Shown here one piece after another: positions 39,279 to 47,121 of a DNA stretch of 56,049 bases. Below the pieces are notes generated by a model, which saw nothing but the letters and a program-made list of their open reading frames with translations, was not told the origin of the DNA and ran no database searches. Position 1 is the stretch's first letter. Each line of letters begins with the position of its first letter. The position numbers were made by a program, and so were the translations under genes. The stretch covers positions 1-56,049 of the forward strand of contig RFHQ01000201.1 in assembly GCA_003695765.1 (NCBI GenBank), in the 5' to 3' direction. The stretch comes from Gammaproteobacteria bacterium (lineage in GTDB: Bacteria > Pseudomonadota > Gammaproteobacteria > Steroidobacterales > GCA-2729495).

Positions 39279-40778
39279 TCATCGACCGCCCCGGCCCAGC
39301 CGCGCGAGCGGAAAATCCCGCCGCGGGATGGACACGGTCTTGGCCTCGGTGAACAACTCGCGGCTCCATTCGCCGCCGTCCCGGCCGATGCCGGAATGCT
39401 TGTAGCCGCCGAACGGTGCGCGCAGTTCGCGATAAAGCGGCGTATTGATCCAGACCACGCCGGTGCGCAGCTCGTCCGCCGCCTGCATGGCCTTGCCGAT
39501 GTCACGAGTCCAGACGTAGGCGACGAGGCCAAACTCGCTGTCGTTGGCGATTGCCAGTGCCTCGTCGAAATCGTCGAAAGTGAGCACCGACACGAAGGGC
39601 CCGAAGATCTCTTCGCGACAGATCCGGCTGGCATTGTCCGGCGCCCGCACGACCGTCGGCTCGACGTAGTACCCGGGTCCGGCCTCGCTGCGCCGCCCGC
39701 CGGCCAGGATCTCGGCGCCTTCTTCGCGAGCGATGTCCACGTAGCCGAGCACCCGCTCCAGCTGTGCCTGCGAAATCAGCGGGCCGATCTCGGTTTGGTC
39801 GTCCGCCGGCGGGCCGATCCGCAGCCGCGCGACCCGCGCGAGGAAGCGCTCCAGAAATTCATCGACGATCGAGCCTTGCAGCAGCAGGCGGGTACCGGCC
39901 AGGCACTGCTGTCCATTGTTCGAGAAACTCGCCAGCAGTGCGCTGTCGAGCGCCCGGTCGAGATCGGCATCGGCACAGACGATGTTGGCCGACTTGCCGC
40001 CGAGTTCGGTGACCACCCGCGTCAAGCTTCGGCCGGCCGTCGCAGCGATCTGCCGGCCGGTCTCGGTGCCGCCGGTGAAGGCGATGACATCGACGTCCGG
40101 GTGCGCCACGAGCGCTTCGCCGGTCACCGGCCCACGACCATTGACCAGGTTGACGACGCCGTCGGGCAGGCCGGCCTCCTTCAGCAGTTCCATCAGCCGC
40201 AGGAAGGGCAACGGCGTCAGTTCCGACGGCTTCAGCACGGCGCTGTTGCCGAAGGCGATCGCGCCGGCCAGCTTCATCGTCGACAGCGCCAGCGGCGCAT
40301 TCCAGGGCGCGATCAGGCCCGCGACGCCGACCGGCTCGTGGCGCACGAGCGTCAGGTAGTCCGGGTGCTGATCGTAGAGCCGGTCGGCGACCTGGGCGAT
40401 GAATTCGGCGAAGAACTCGAAGTTCATCTGCGCCCGCTTGACGTGCCGGCCGCGCGTCTGCGCGATCGGGATGCCGGCGCCGAGCGTCTCCAGCTGCGCC
40501 AGTTCCTCGGCATGCCGTAACAGCAGCGCATGGATGCGCAGCAGGACCGCCTTGCGTTCCGCCACCGGGGCGCGCGACCACTCGCCGGCCTCGAAAGCCG
40601 CTCGGGCGCTGCTGACCGCGGCCGCTACCGACGCGGCGTCGTCCTCGGCCAGCTCCGTGATCGGTTCCGTGGTCGCCGGGTCGATGACCGGCAGGCGCTG
40701 GGCGTGACTGGCCGGCCGCTGCCAGGCGCCGTCCCGCCAGGGACCGATCAGTGCCGGAATGCGATCTCGTGGCTGCAT
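39279..40778 (-). CDS. NAD(P)-dependent aldehyde dehydrogenase (HpaE/BetB-like)
   Basis: A complete ALDH of 499 residues from the ATG at 40778, which has GGAG 6 bases before; ATG 40790 lacks such a site. Seen: GVAGLIAPWNAPLALSTMKLA, VLKPSELTPL, FTGGTETGR for nucleotide binding, catalytic E258 in VVTELGGKS, catalytic C292 in NNGQQCLAG, EEIFGPFVSVLTFDD and FGGYKHSGIGRDGG. It oxidises an aldehyde, perhaps a hydroxymuconate semialdehyde or similar product of the adjacent monooxygenase pathway. Operon with flanking genes (gaps 14 and 17 bases). Confidence 0.94.
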   Translation of the reverse strand: MQPRDRIPALIGPWRDGAWQRPASHAQRLPVIDPATTEPITELAEDDAASVAAAVSSARAAFEAGEWSRAPVAERKAVLLRIHALLLRHAEELAQLETLGAGIPIAQTRGRHVKRAQMNFEFFAEFIAQVADRLYDQHPDYLTLVRHEPVGVAGLIAPWNAPLALSTMKLAGAIAFGNSAVLKPSELTPLPFLRLMELLKEAGLPDGVVNLVNGRGPVTGEALVAHPDVDVIAFTGGTETGRQIAATAGRSLTRVVTELGGKSANIVCADADLDRALDSALLASFSNNGQQCLAGTRLLLQGSIVDEFLERFLARVARLRIGPPADDQTEIGPLISQAQLERVLGYVDIAREEGAEILAGGRRSEAGPGYYVEPTVVRAPDNASRICREEIFGPFVSVLTFDDFDEALAIANDSEFGLVAYVWTRDIGKAMQAADELRTGVVWINTPLYRELRAPFGGYKHSGIGRDGGEWSRELFTEAKTVSIPRRDFPLARLGRGGR

Positions 40779-40792
40779 CGAAAGCTCCATTG

Positions 40793-42004
40793 TCAGGTCA
40801 TGGCCGCTGCCTTGCGCAGCCCGCTGATCATCGAACTGCGCAACAGGAATTCGCGCGCTGCGTCACGGTCGGCGGCGATGGCTTGCAGGCGCGCGAGTTC
40901 CCGCCGGCGCCAGGCCGGGTCGCGCTGCTGCATGCGGCGCCGGTTGCCATCGGCCTGCTTGAGAATCTCTTCACGGGCAATCGGCCGCCGCTGCCGGTCA
41001 TAGAGGTCCAGCAGTGATTCATCGCCGCCGGCGAGCACGGCGGCGAGCTTTTCGGCCAGGTTGACCGCATCGTGAATGCCGCAGTTCATGCCCATGCCGC
41101 CGCTGGGGCTGTTCAGGTGCGCGGCGTCGCCGGCGAAGAGCACGCGGCCCGCCCGGTAGCAGTCGAGGATCCGCTGGTGAATCCGGTAGGGCCGTGCCTC
41201 GATGATCTCGTAGCCGCCGGGATTGGGCACGATCTCCTGCAGGCGGGACTGCAGCCGCTCGGGCCGCAGTGCCGCGGCGACGATTTCCCCGTCTGCCGGG
41301 TAGAGGCTGATCCGCCAGCGGTCCGGCACGCGCAACAGCGAAAACGTGCCCTGCGCATACCAGACGTGGTTGACCCATGACAGCCCCGGCAGATGGTCCT
41401 CGAACGGAAAGCGGGTCGTCGCCAGCAGAGTCGTTTCCGGGTAGGTCAGGCCGGCGAAATTCAGGCCCAGTGCCTCGCGCAGCGTGCTCGATGCGCCGTC
41501 GGCGGCGATCACCCAGCGGGCCTGCAGGCGTTGCCGATCGCCGTTCATCGCAACGTCCAGCGTCACCCGGTCGGCCTGCTGCTCGATCTGCTCGACGACC
41601 TGGCCGCGGCGCAGATCGATGGCGTCGCAGTCGCCTGCGCGGCGTAGCAACAAGGCACAGAAATCTGCCTGTTCGAACTGCACGCGGTAGGGGTGCCGTG
41701 TGTCCCTGGCCAGTACCGAGAGGTCGAAGACCGCACGTTCGTGGGTCTCGTGCTGGCGGACCTGCCACTCGGGTACCCGCAGGCCGCCGGCCAGGATCGG
41801 CGCGGTCAGATCCAGCGCTTCGAGCAGGTCCAGTGTCGGGGGGTGGAAGGTGGAGGCGCGCAGATCGGTGGGCGCACGGGTCTCGCGTTCCAGCACGACG
41901 CTGGGTACGCCACGGGCGGCCAGCGACAGCGCAGCGACGAGGCCGACCGGCCCGGCGCCGACGATCACGACCGGATGTACCTGTTTGTCGGCCCCTGAAC
42001 TCAA
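40793..42004 (-). CDS. FAD-dependent monooxygenase (aromatic hydroxylase family)
   Basis: The 403-residue protein has the three group-A hydroxylase motifs: VVIVGAGPVGLVAALSLAARG (FAD), VIAADGASSTLREALG (DG motif) and RVLFAGDAAHLNSPSGGMGMNCGIHDAVN (GD motif). It resembles MhpA/PheA-type ring hydroxylases but lacks their extra C-terminal domain. The frame's first start is TTG 42004; GTG within VVIVGAG would be too late. TATAGT at 42038-42043 is a plausible -10. First gene of an operon with ALDH and MFS. Confidence 0.91.
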   Translation of the reverse strand: MSSGADKQVHPVVIVGAGPVGLVAALSLAARGVPSVVLERETRAPTDLRASTFHPPTLDLLEALDLTAPILAGGLRVPEWQVRQHETHERAVFDLSVLARDTRHPYRVQFEQADFCALLLRRAGDCDAIDLRRGQVVEQIEQQADRVTLDVAMNGDRQRLQARWVIAADGASSTLREALGLNFAGLTYPETTLLATTRFPFEDHLPGLSWVNHVWYAQGTFSLLRVPDRWRISLYPADGEIVAAALRPERLQSRLQEIVPNPGGYEIIEARPYRIHQRILDCYRAGRVLFAGDAAHLNSPSGGMGMNCGIHDAVNLAEKLAAVLAGGDESLLDLYDRQRRPIAREEILKQADGNRRRMQQRDPAWRRRELARLQAIAADRDAAREFLLRSSMISGLRKAAAMT

Positions 42005-42037
42005 CGGAACGGCGATCGCTGGCTTGCGGCGCTGAGC

Positions 42038-42043
42038 ACTATA
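42038..42043 (-). promoter_or_regulatory. putative -10 (TATAGT) of the monooxygenase operon
   Basis: Minus-strand CGGCTATAGTGC lies 33 bases before the TTG start at 42004. No -35 recognised. Confidence 0.4.
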
Positions 42044-42079
42044 GCCGCAAGCCGGCCGGTCTCCCAGCCGCCGCGGACG

Positions 42080-42478
42080 CTAGTCCAGGCCGAGTTCCGC
42101 CCGGATCCGGTCGAGATTGCGGCGCGCCCAGGCGATGCCATTCTCGGCCTTGCCAACGTGGATCATCGCCGCATGCACCTTGTCGAGCTTGGCACAGGGA
42201 AACTCGTCGCAATGCGCGCAGTTCTCCAGCCCGCGCTCGATCGCGCAGCCGCGCACCTCGCACCAGGCGCAGTAGCCGCTCTTCGGCCGCTCGTCTCGGC
42301 AGCCGTAGCACTCGACCTTGGCCGGCTCGACCTCGATGCGGAATTGCTCGAAGACCTTGTCTACATAGGCCCGGCGCAGTTCGTCATCGTCCCAGGCCGT
42401 GGCCCGATAGACGTCGCAGCCGGAGCAATCGAGGCCGCAATAGGCAATATGGGGTGTCAGCGCGGGGCGTTCGCTCAT
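42080..42478 (-). CDS. DUF3795 cysteine-rich protein
   Basis: The 132-residue product carries IAYCGLDCSGCDVYRAT, VECYGCRDE, YCAWCEVRGCAIERGLENCAHCDEFPCAKL, the cysteine ladder typical of DUF3795 and likely metal-binding. GGGAGGA lies 8 bases before the ATG. Last gene of the DUF1838/flavin operon, 91 bases after the LLM gene. Function of the family is unknown. Confidence 0.9.
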   Translation of the reverse strand: MSERPALTPHIAYCGLDCSGCDVYRATAWDDDELRRAYVDKVFEQFRIEVEPAKVECYGCRDERPKSGYCAWCEVRGCAIERGLENCAHCDEFPCAKLDKVHAAMIHVGKAENGIAWARRNLDRIRAELGLD

Positions 42479-42569
42479 TGCTCGGTCCTCCCGCCGCCAG
42501 AGTGCCGCAGCCCGGCCCCCGCCGGCAAGTAGCGGCCATCCAGTGGCCGCAGGCCGGTGCGGTGCGCTG

Positions 42570-43592
42570 TCAGAGTTCCGGGCCGAGCGTGGCGGCGATC
42601 AGGCGAATCGATTCCTCCGGGTCGTCGTAGAGGCGCAGCGCGAGCTCATCTATCCCGGCGGCCTTGAACTCCAGGCAACGTTCCACGGCCCGGTCGATAT
42701 CACCGTGGTCGCCGCAGAAGGTGAGTTCCTCGACCAGCTTGTCGACCAGCGCTGCCGGCAGGTCGTCGATGTCGGGCCGGTCCTCGACATAGGCCCGGAT
42801 GATGCCGGCCATGTTGTTCTCGACCAGCGCCACCTCCGCCGGCTCGAGGAACGGCTCGATGTACCAGCGCCCGACCATGCCGCGGACCCAGAGCTTGCGG
42901 CGCGCCTCGGCGGCCGCTTCGGCCCGGTCTCGCTTGACGTGCCAGGCGTAGAGGTTGTTCAGGCGCGGCCGGCCGGGCCGTTCACGCCGGGGCAGGGCAT
43001 CGGCCACGATTTGCATGGTTTCTGCCAGGCGCCCGGCGGTCAGGTCGCTGAACATCACGCCGTCGGCGACCTCGACGGCCATGCGCAGCATCTGCGCGCG
43101 CGTGGCGCCGACGTAGACCAGCGGTGCCGGTTGTGCGGCCGCCCAGCGTGCATGGTAGCCATCGACCTGGAACAGCTCGCCACGGTGGTCGACGGGCTCG
43201 CCACTGGCCGCGAGACGCAGGAACTGCACGCACTCTCGCACGCCGTGCACCATCCGCGGGAACATGCTCGCGCGCCCGGCCTTCAGGTGCATCGCGATCG
43301 TCGTGCCACCACCACCGCCGACGACGAGGCTGGCGCGGCCGCCGGCGAATTCGTTCAGCGTCAGCAGCGAGTTGGCCATTTTCAGCGGATGCAGTTCGAA
43401 GGGACTGATCGCGACCGGCCCGACGCGGATCGCCGAGGATTCCCGGGCCAGCAGGCAAAAGGTCAGGAACGGGTCCCGGGCCGCCGGGTGGTTGGCCGTC
43501 CAGGCGGCGTCGAAGCCGAGCTCTTCGGCCAGGCGTCCGAGGCGCAGGAATTCCTCAGCCGACGCGGGCTCGAAGATCAGCTGGATGCGCAA
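42570..43592 (-). CDS. LLM-class flavin-dependent oxidoreductase
   Basis: The 340-residue bacterial-luciferase-like TIM barrel begins at TTG 43592 (MRIQLIFEPASAEEFLRLG). Family features: FDAAWTANHPAARDPF, VGPVAISPFELHPLKMAN, LTLNEFAGGRASLVVGGGGG, and VADGVMFSD. It probably uses FMNH2 from the flavin reductase encoded 5 bases upstream to oxygenate an unknown substrate. It is closely similar along its whole length to the truncated gene at 55076-56049 (shared GRLAE, SRDPF, LTLNE.AGGRA, QMLRMA, RFLEPA). F420 use cannot be excluded. Confidence 0.92.
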   Translation of the reverse strand: MRIQLIFEPASAEEFLRLGRLAEELGFDAAWTANHPAARDPFLTFCLLARESSAIRVGPVAISPFELHPLKMANSLLTLNEFAGGRASLVVGGGGGTTIAMHLKAGRASMFPRMVHGVRECVQFLRLAASGEPVDHRGELFQVDGYHARWAAAQPAPLVYVGATRAQMLRMAVEVADGVMFSDLTAGRLAETMQIVADALPRRERPGRPRLNNLYAWHVKRDRAEAAAEARRKLWVRGMVGRWYIEPFLEPAEVALVENNMAGIIRAYVEDRPDIDDLPAALVDKLVEELTFCGDHGDIDRAVERCLEFKAAGIDELALRLYDDPEESIRLIAATLGPEL

Positions 43593-43597
43593 GGGCC

Positions 43598-44434
43598 TCA
43601 GGCCCGGCGGGCCTTGCGCTCGCGGAAGCGATCGAAGAAATCCTCACTCATGCCGGCTTCCTCGGCGAGCTGCTGGAAGCGCTGCAGGCTGACCTCGGTA
43701 TCCCCGTGTTCGCGGGCGAAGTTCTCGGTCTGCTCGGCCACCATCTGGCGCACGCCGGGCGGAATGCTCATCAGCGTTTGCAGCGCGTCCTCGGCCCAGG
43801 TCAGGTCGAGCTTGACCTCGCCGCCCTTGAATCCGTCCGGGGTCTCGCCGAGCCGGTGGCTGGTGATCTCGTAATTGACCGCATGGAAATAGTCCATGCG
43901 GCTCTCGTCGCCGAGGCCGATCGGCAGGTTCATCGCCCGGATGCGTTCTTCGCGTGGCATGTCGATCAATTCTTCGTCGAACACCAGCGCCTCGATATTC
44001 GCGATCACGATCCCGCTGCTCTTCGGCAGGCGAATGATCTCGTCGACCGTGCACTCGGCGATCTGCGGGCATTCCTGGATGCTCGGTGGCTTGACCTTGT
44101 GCGATGGGATCGGCGTGAAGCGGGTACGCTCGAGTTCGTTCACCCCTTCAGGATAGAAACGCGCGGTCTCCATCATGTCATCGAGATATTCCGCGGACGG
44201 GCAATTGACGACGAACTCTCCGGTCGCGCAGATATTCTTGAAAGTGTGGGAATCCTGACGGAAGCCGACGATCATCCGCGGGTTCTTGGCCATGACGTCG
44301 TATTGCATGATATGCGAATACGGCGCCGCATTGACCCTGCCCTGCTCGTCCAGCGTCGTGATGATCGTGATCAGTTTCGGAAACAGCCAGACATCCGAGT
44401 ACCAGAACGGCCGGATCTTCGCTTCTTTCTTCAT
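43598..44434 (-). CDS. flavin reductase family protein (FMN-binding split barrel)
   Basis: The 278-residue protein starts MKKEAKIRPFWYSDVWLFPK (GGAGAG 7 bases before). VTIITTLDEQGRVNAAPYSHIMQYD-like text (here LITIITTLDEQGRVNAAPYS) and RMIVGFRQDSHTFKNICATGEFVVNCPS are the flavin-reductase split barrel; the C-terminal third is an extra helical region of about 80 residues. It may supply reduced FMN to the adjacent LLM, making a two-component monooxygenase. Long upstream in-frame extension is not coding. Confidence 0.92.
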   Translation of the reverse strand: MKKEAKIRPFWYSDVWLFPKLITIITTLDEQGRVNAAPYSHIMQYDVMAKNPRMIVGFRQDSHTFKNICATGEFVVNCPSAEYLDDMMETARFYPEGVNELERTRFTPIPSHKVKPPSIQECPQIAECTVDEIIRLPKSSGIVIANIEALVFDEELIDMPREERIRAMNLPIGLGDESRMDYFHAVNYEITSHRLGETPDGFKGGEVKLDLTWAEDALQTLMSIPPGVRQMVAEQTENFAREHGDTEVSLQRFQQLAEEAGMSEDFFDRFRERKARRA

Positions 44435-44483
44435 TGTCGCTCTCCGTTGCCCGCTTTCCCGCGGGCCGTTGTTTAGCGTTGAC

Positions 44484-45236
44484 TTACAGGTGCTTGCGCG
44501 GGCCGCGGTGCTGCGCCGGCGTACCCGGTTCCACGTCTGGCCTGAGCCTGTGGTCTTCGCCGAAATCGGCCAGTCGATGAAAGAACAGCGGTTCTTCCTC
44601 GTCCAGTGATTGCAGCCGGCGGCGGTAACGGGCCAGCACCTCGGCGCGGCCCTGGTCACCGATCCAGGGCACGGCCCAGGCGGTGAACGGCCGCAGCACC
44701 GAGAAACCGCAGAGCGCGAGCACGCCGCCATGCAAGGGCCACAGCACGCGCTCCAGGTCGCCGCTGCGGCCATCGGGTTCGAAGACGTTCGCCGGTGCGC
44801 CGGTCGTGAAGGACAGCATGGCCCGCTTGCCCCGGAACACGCCGCGATCCCAGGTGCGGCCGAAATCGTAGGCGACCCCGAAGGCGAACACCCGGTCGAT
44901 CCAGCCCTTGAGAATCGCCGGCACGGAGAACCACCACATCGGAAACTGCAGGATCAGCAGATCCGCGGCGAACAGGCGGTCGATCTCGCGCCGGATGTCC
45001 GGGGCGTAGGCCAGCGTCTCCGCGGCCGCCAGCTGCTCGGCGCCGAGATCGAAACGCTCCGGATTCGCGCGTTCCAGCACATCCCCAGGACCGGCCGCTG
45101 CCTCGAAACCTTCGGCATAGAGGTCGGACACCGTCACGGAGTAGCCCTGTTCCGCCAGCGTGCGCGCGGCCTCGTCGCGCATCGCGGCGTTGAAGGATCG
45201 CGGTTCCGGGTGCGCGAAGACGATCAGCGCGTTCAC
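44484..45236 (-). CDS. NAD(P)H-dependent quinone/flavin oxidoreductase (flavodoxin-like fold)
   Basis: A 250-residue NQO1/YwrO-type protein from GTG 45236: ALIVFAHPEPRSFNAAMRDEAARTL, a DLYAEGF-containing linker, DLLILQFPMWWFSVPAILKGWIDRVFAFGVAYDFG, RAMLSFTTGAP and WPLHGGVLALCGFSVL are hallmarks. It reduces quinones or flavins by two electrons. In this operon it may recycle a quinoid product or feed reduced flavin. The ribosome-binding site is weak, so its start is less certain. Confidence 0.9.
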   Translation of the reverse strand: MNALIVFAHPEPRSFNAAMRDEAARTLAEQGYSVTVSDLYAEGFEAAAGPGDVLERANPERFDLGAEQLAAAETLAYAPDIRREIDRLFAADLLILQFPMWWFSVPAILKGWIDRVFAFGVAYDFGRTWDRGVFRGKRAMLSFTTGAPANVFEPDGRSGDLERVLWPLHGGVLALCGFSVLRPFTAWAVPWIGDQGRAEVLARYRRRLQSLDEEEPLFFHRLADFGEDHRLRPDVEPGTPAQHRGPRKHL

Positions 45237-45290
45237 GGTGCTGCGACTGCCGGCCCGCGGTCCTGTCGGCACCGCAGGCTGGCGCCGGAT

Positions 45291-46214
45291 CTATTTTTCC
45301 AGCGGCGGCGCAGGCGTCTGCTCCCGCGCGTAGTACTCGAGGCTGGAGATGCTCGGGCCGTAGTCCTCGGTCGGCGCGCCGAGCATGTGCGGGTAGCGCT
45401 CCTTGGTGAACTCGACCACATGCTCCGGCACGATGTCGAAGGAACTGCCGGCCGTCATCAGCCCGACATAGACGCAGTGCCCGGGCTCCTGACCCATCAG
45501 CATCCACGGCAGCCAGGGCGTGATCCGGTTCCAGGTGCCGACATAGGGGATGGCCGTCAATTCCGGGTTCTCGACATCGGCGACGTCGACCCAGTAGCGC
45601 ATCATCTCTGAGACCTGCGCCATCTTGCCGCTGGATTCGCGCGGCCACTTGTCGGGCTGCAGCGCATTCGGGTAGTAGAGGTGCATGTCGGTGCTCAGGA
45701 CCAGCTTTTCGCCGACGCGCCGCCACGGGAAGATCAACGGGATCTTGCGTGGCTTTGGCTTGGACCCATCCTCCGGGAAGTCTTCCGGCGCGAGGATCAG
45801 CCATTCGCTGATCGTGTAGTTGAACGGGTCGTTGGCCACGTGCACGACCTTGACTTCCTCGCCGGTCCAGGGATTGGTCCAGCGGTCGATCATGCGCCGG
45901 TCGCCCGGCTGTTTCGGGATGCCGCGCTCGTCGGTCAGATCGGTGTAGTAGATGACCTCCTTGTTCAGGCGCCGGATCGTGCCGTCCTCCTGCGGGATCA
46001 GCCGGGTGGCCAGAAAGGTCTCGAAGCCGCAGAGGGGCTTGACCGCTTCGCCGGGCTTGACGCCCAGGACTTCGCCGGCACAGTAGCCGATGCGCTGGTT
46101 CTCCGGGTTCAGATCGCCCTGGATCCGGGCCCAGGTGTCGCGGTTCCAGATGGGGTTGTTGAAATCGATCTTGGTCTCGAACTTGATGCTCATGCGTTTG
46201 TCCTTGTTCGCCAT
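45291..46214 (-). CDS. DUF1838 family protein (cytoplasmic copy)
   Basis: The 307-residue product has no signal peptide. It matches DUF1838 features: GYCAGEVLGVKPGEAVKPLCGFETF, RWTNPWTGEEVKVVHVANDP, LSTDMHLYYPN, IPYVGTWNRITPWLPWMLMGQEPGHCVYVGLMTAGS, and EFTKERYPHM. Function unknown; members are often adjacent to oxidoreductases. First gene of the NQO / flavin-reductase / LLM operon, with a TACACT -10 at 46275-46280. A second, Tat-type copy lies at 51540-52361. Confidence 0.88.
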   Translation of the reverse strand: MANKDKRMSIKFETKIDFNNPIWNRDTWARIQGDLNPENQRIGYCAGEVLGVKPGEAVKPLCGFETFLATRLIPQEDGTIRRLNKEVIYYTDLTDERGIPKQPGDRRMIDRWTNPWTGEEVKVVHVANDPFNYTISEWLILAPEDFPEDGSKPKPRKIPLIFPWRRVGEKLVLSTDMHLYYPNALQPDKWPRESSGKMAQVSEMMRYWVDVADVENPELTAIPYVGTWNRITPWLPWMLMGQEPGHCVYVGLMTAGSSFDIVPEHVVEFTKERYPHMLGAPTEDYGPSISSLEYYAREQTPAPPLEK

Positions 46215-46274
46215 TTGGCCCTGCCGCGGGCTGCGACAGCGAGCCTGTCACGCGAGCGGCTCACTGGACGGGCG

Positions 46275-46280
46275 AGTGTA
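46275..46280 (-). promoter_or_regulatory. putative -10 (TACACT) of the DUF1838-LLM operon
   Basis: Minus-strand CGCTACACTCGCC lies 60 bases before the ATG at 46214. No strong -35. Confidence 0.4.
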
Positions 46281-46377
46281 GCGGAAGCAAAGGCGGCCGC
46301 GCGCGCTTGCCGCCGGAACAGCGCCGCGGCGTTCGATAGGTGGATTTCGTGCCCGGCCGCCCCTGCCGGGCGGGGGT

Positions 46378-46938
46378 TCAGAAGCGGTACTCGCCGCCGA
46401 GAACCACGGCCCAGAGCTCGGCCGAGTCGAGGTTGAACCAGTCGAACTCGGCGCGGATGGCCCAGCGCTCTGCGATGCTGATGGTCGCACCGGCGCCGGC
46501 CATGGCCCCATCGGCCTTGCCGGAACTCTCGGTGACCCCGTTGACTTTCAGGTCACCGTCGAAATCGTAGAAGCCGACCTTGCCGAACAGGTCGATCTGC
46601 TCGCTCGGTGTCGGCAGGTAACCGACGACCCCGATATGGAAACCGGAATACTGGATCTTGGCCTTGCCGCCGCCCGGCAGCGGCCCGCCGGTCTGCCCGG
46701 ACGGCACGAATACCTCGAAGTCACTGGTGTTCAGGTAGCCGCCCTCGATGCCGAACCAGTTGTTGAAGCGGTAGCCACCGGTGAACTGGAAGCCGACCTG
46801 GCTGTCGTCGAAGAGCTTGTCGTCGGTCTTGAAATCACCGAAGGCCGCGCCGGCGCCGAGCCGCCACTGTCCCCCCGCGTCCTGCGCCTGCACCGAAACC
46901 GCCGCCAGGGCCAGTGCCGCGATCAGCCACCGTTTCAT
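46378..46938 (-). CDS. OmpW/OmpA-like small outer-membrane beta-barrel protein
   Basis: The 186-residue product has a signal peptide (LIAALALAAVSVQA) and eight-strand barrel texture: WRLGAGAAFGDFKTDD, VGFQFTGGYRFNNWFGIEGGYLNTS, SGFHIGVVGYLPTPSEQIDLFGKVGFY, and a final VVLGGEYRF ending in Phe. The VGYRFNNWFGIEGGY-like segment is typical of OmpA-type beta-barrels. GGAGGG stands 6 bases before the ATG. It may help hydrophobic substrates of the surrounding catabolic genes to enter; that is inference. Confidence 0.86.
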   Translation of the reverse strand: MKRWLIAALALAAVSVQAQDAGGQWRLGAGAAFGDFKTDDKLFDDSQVGFQFTGGYRFNNWFGIEGGYLNTSDFEVFVPSGQTGGPLPGGGKAKIQYSGFHIGVVGYLPTPSEQIDLFGKVGFYDFDGDLKVNGVTESSGKADGAMAGAGATISIAERWAIRAEFDWFNLDSAELWAVVLGGEYRF

Positions 46939-47087
46939 CCGAGACCCTCCTGCAAAGCTGAATCCATCGCGGGCCGCCGGCCTGCCAGGCTCTGCCGGCG
47001 TCGATCGGCCCGGTGTTTGTTCGTCGTGCTGTACTCTTGCCGGCCCGTGCCAGGGCGGGCCGCCCATGCCCCCCAGTAACCGGGCGG

Positions 47088-47093
47088 AGTATA
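47088..47093 (-). promoter_or_regulatory. putative -10 (TATACT) for the barrel gene
   Basis: Minus-strand GGCTTATACTCCG lies about 150 bases before the ATG at 46938, implying a long leader if used. Confidence 0.25.
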
Positions 47094-47121
47094 AGCCTGC
47101 AAACCGGCAGATCAAACAGCC

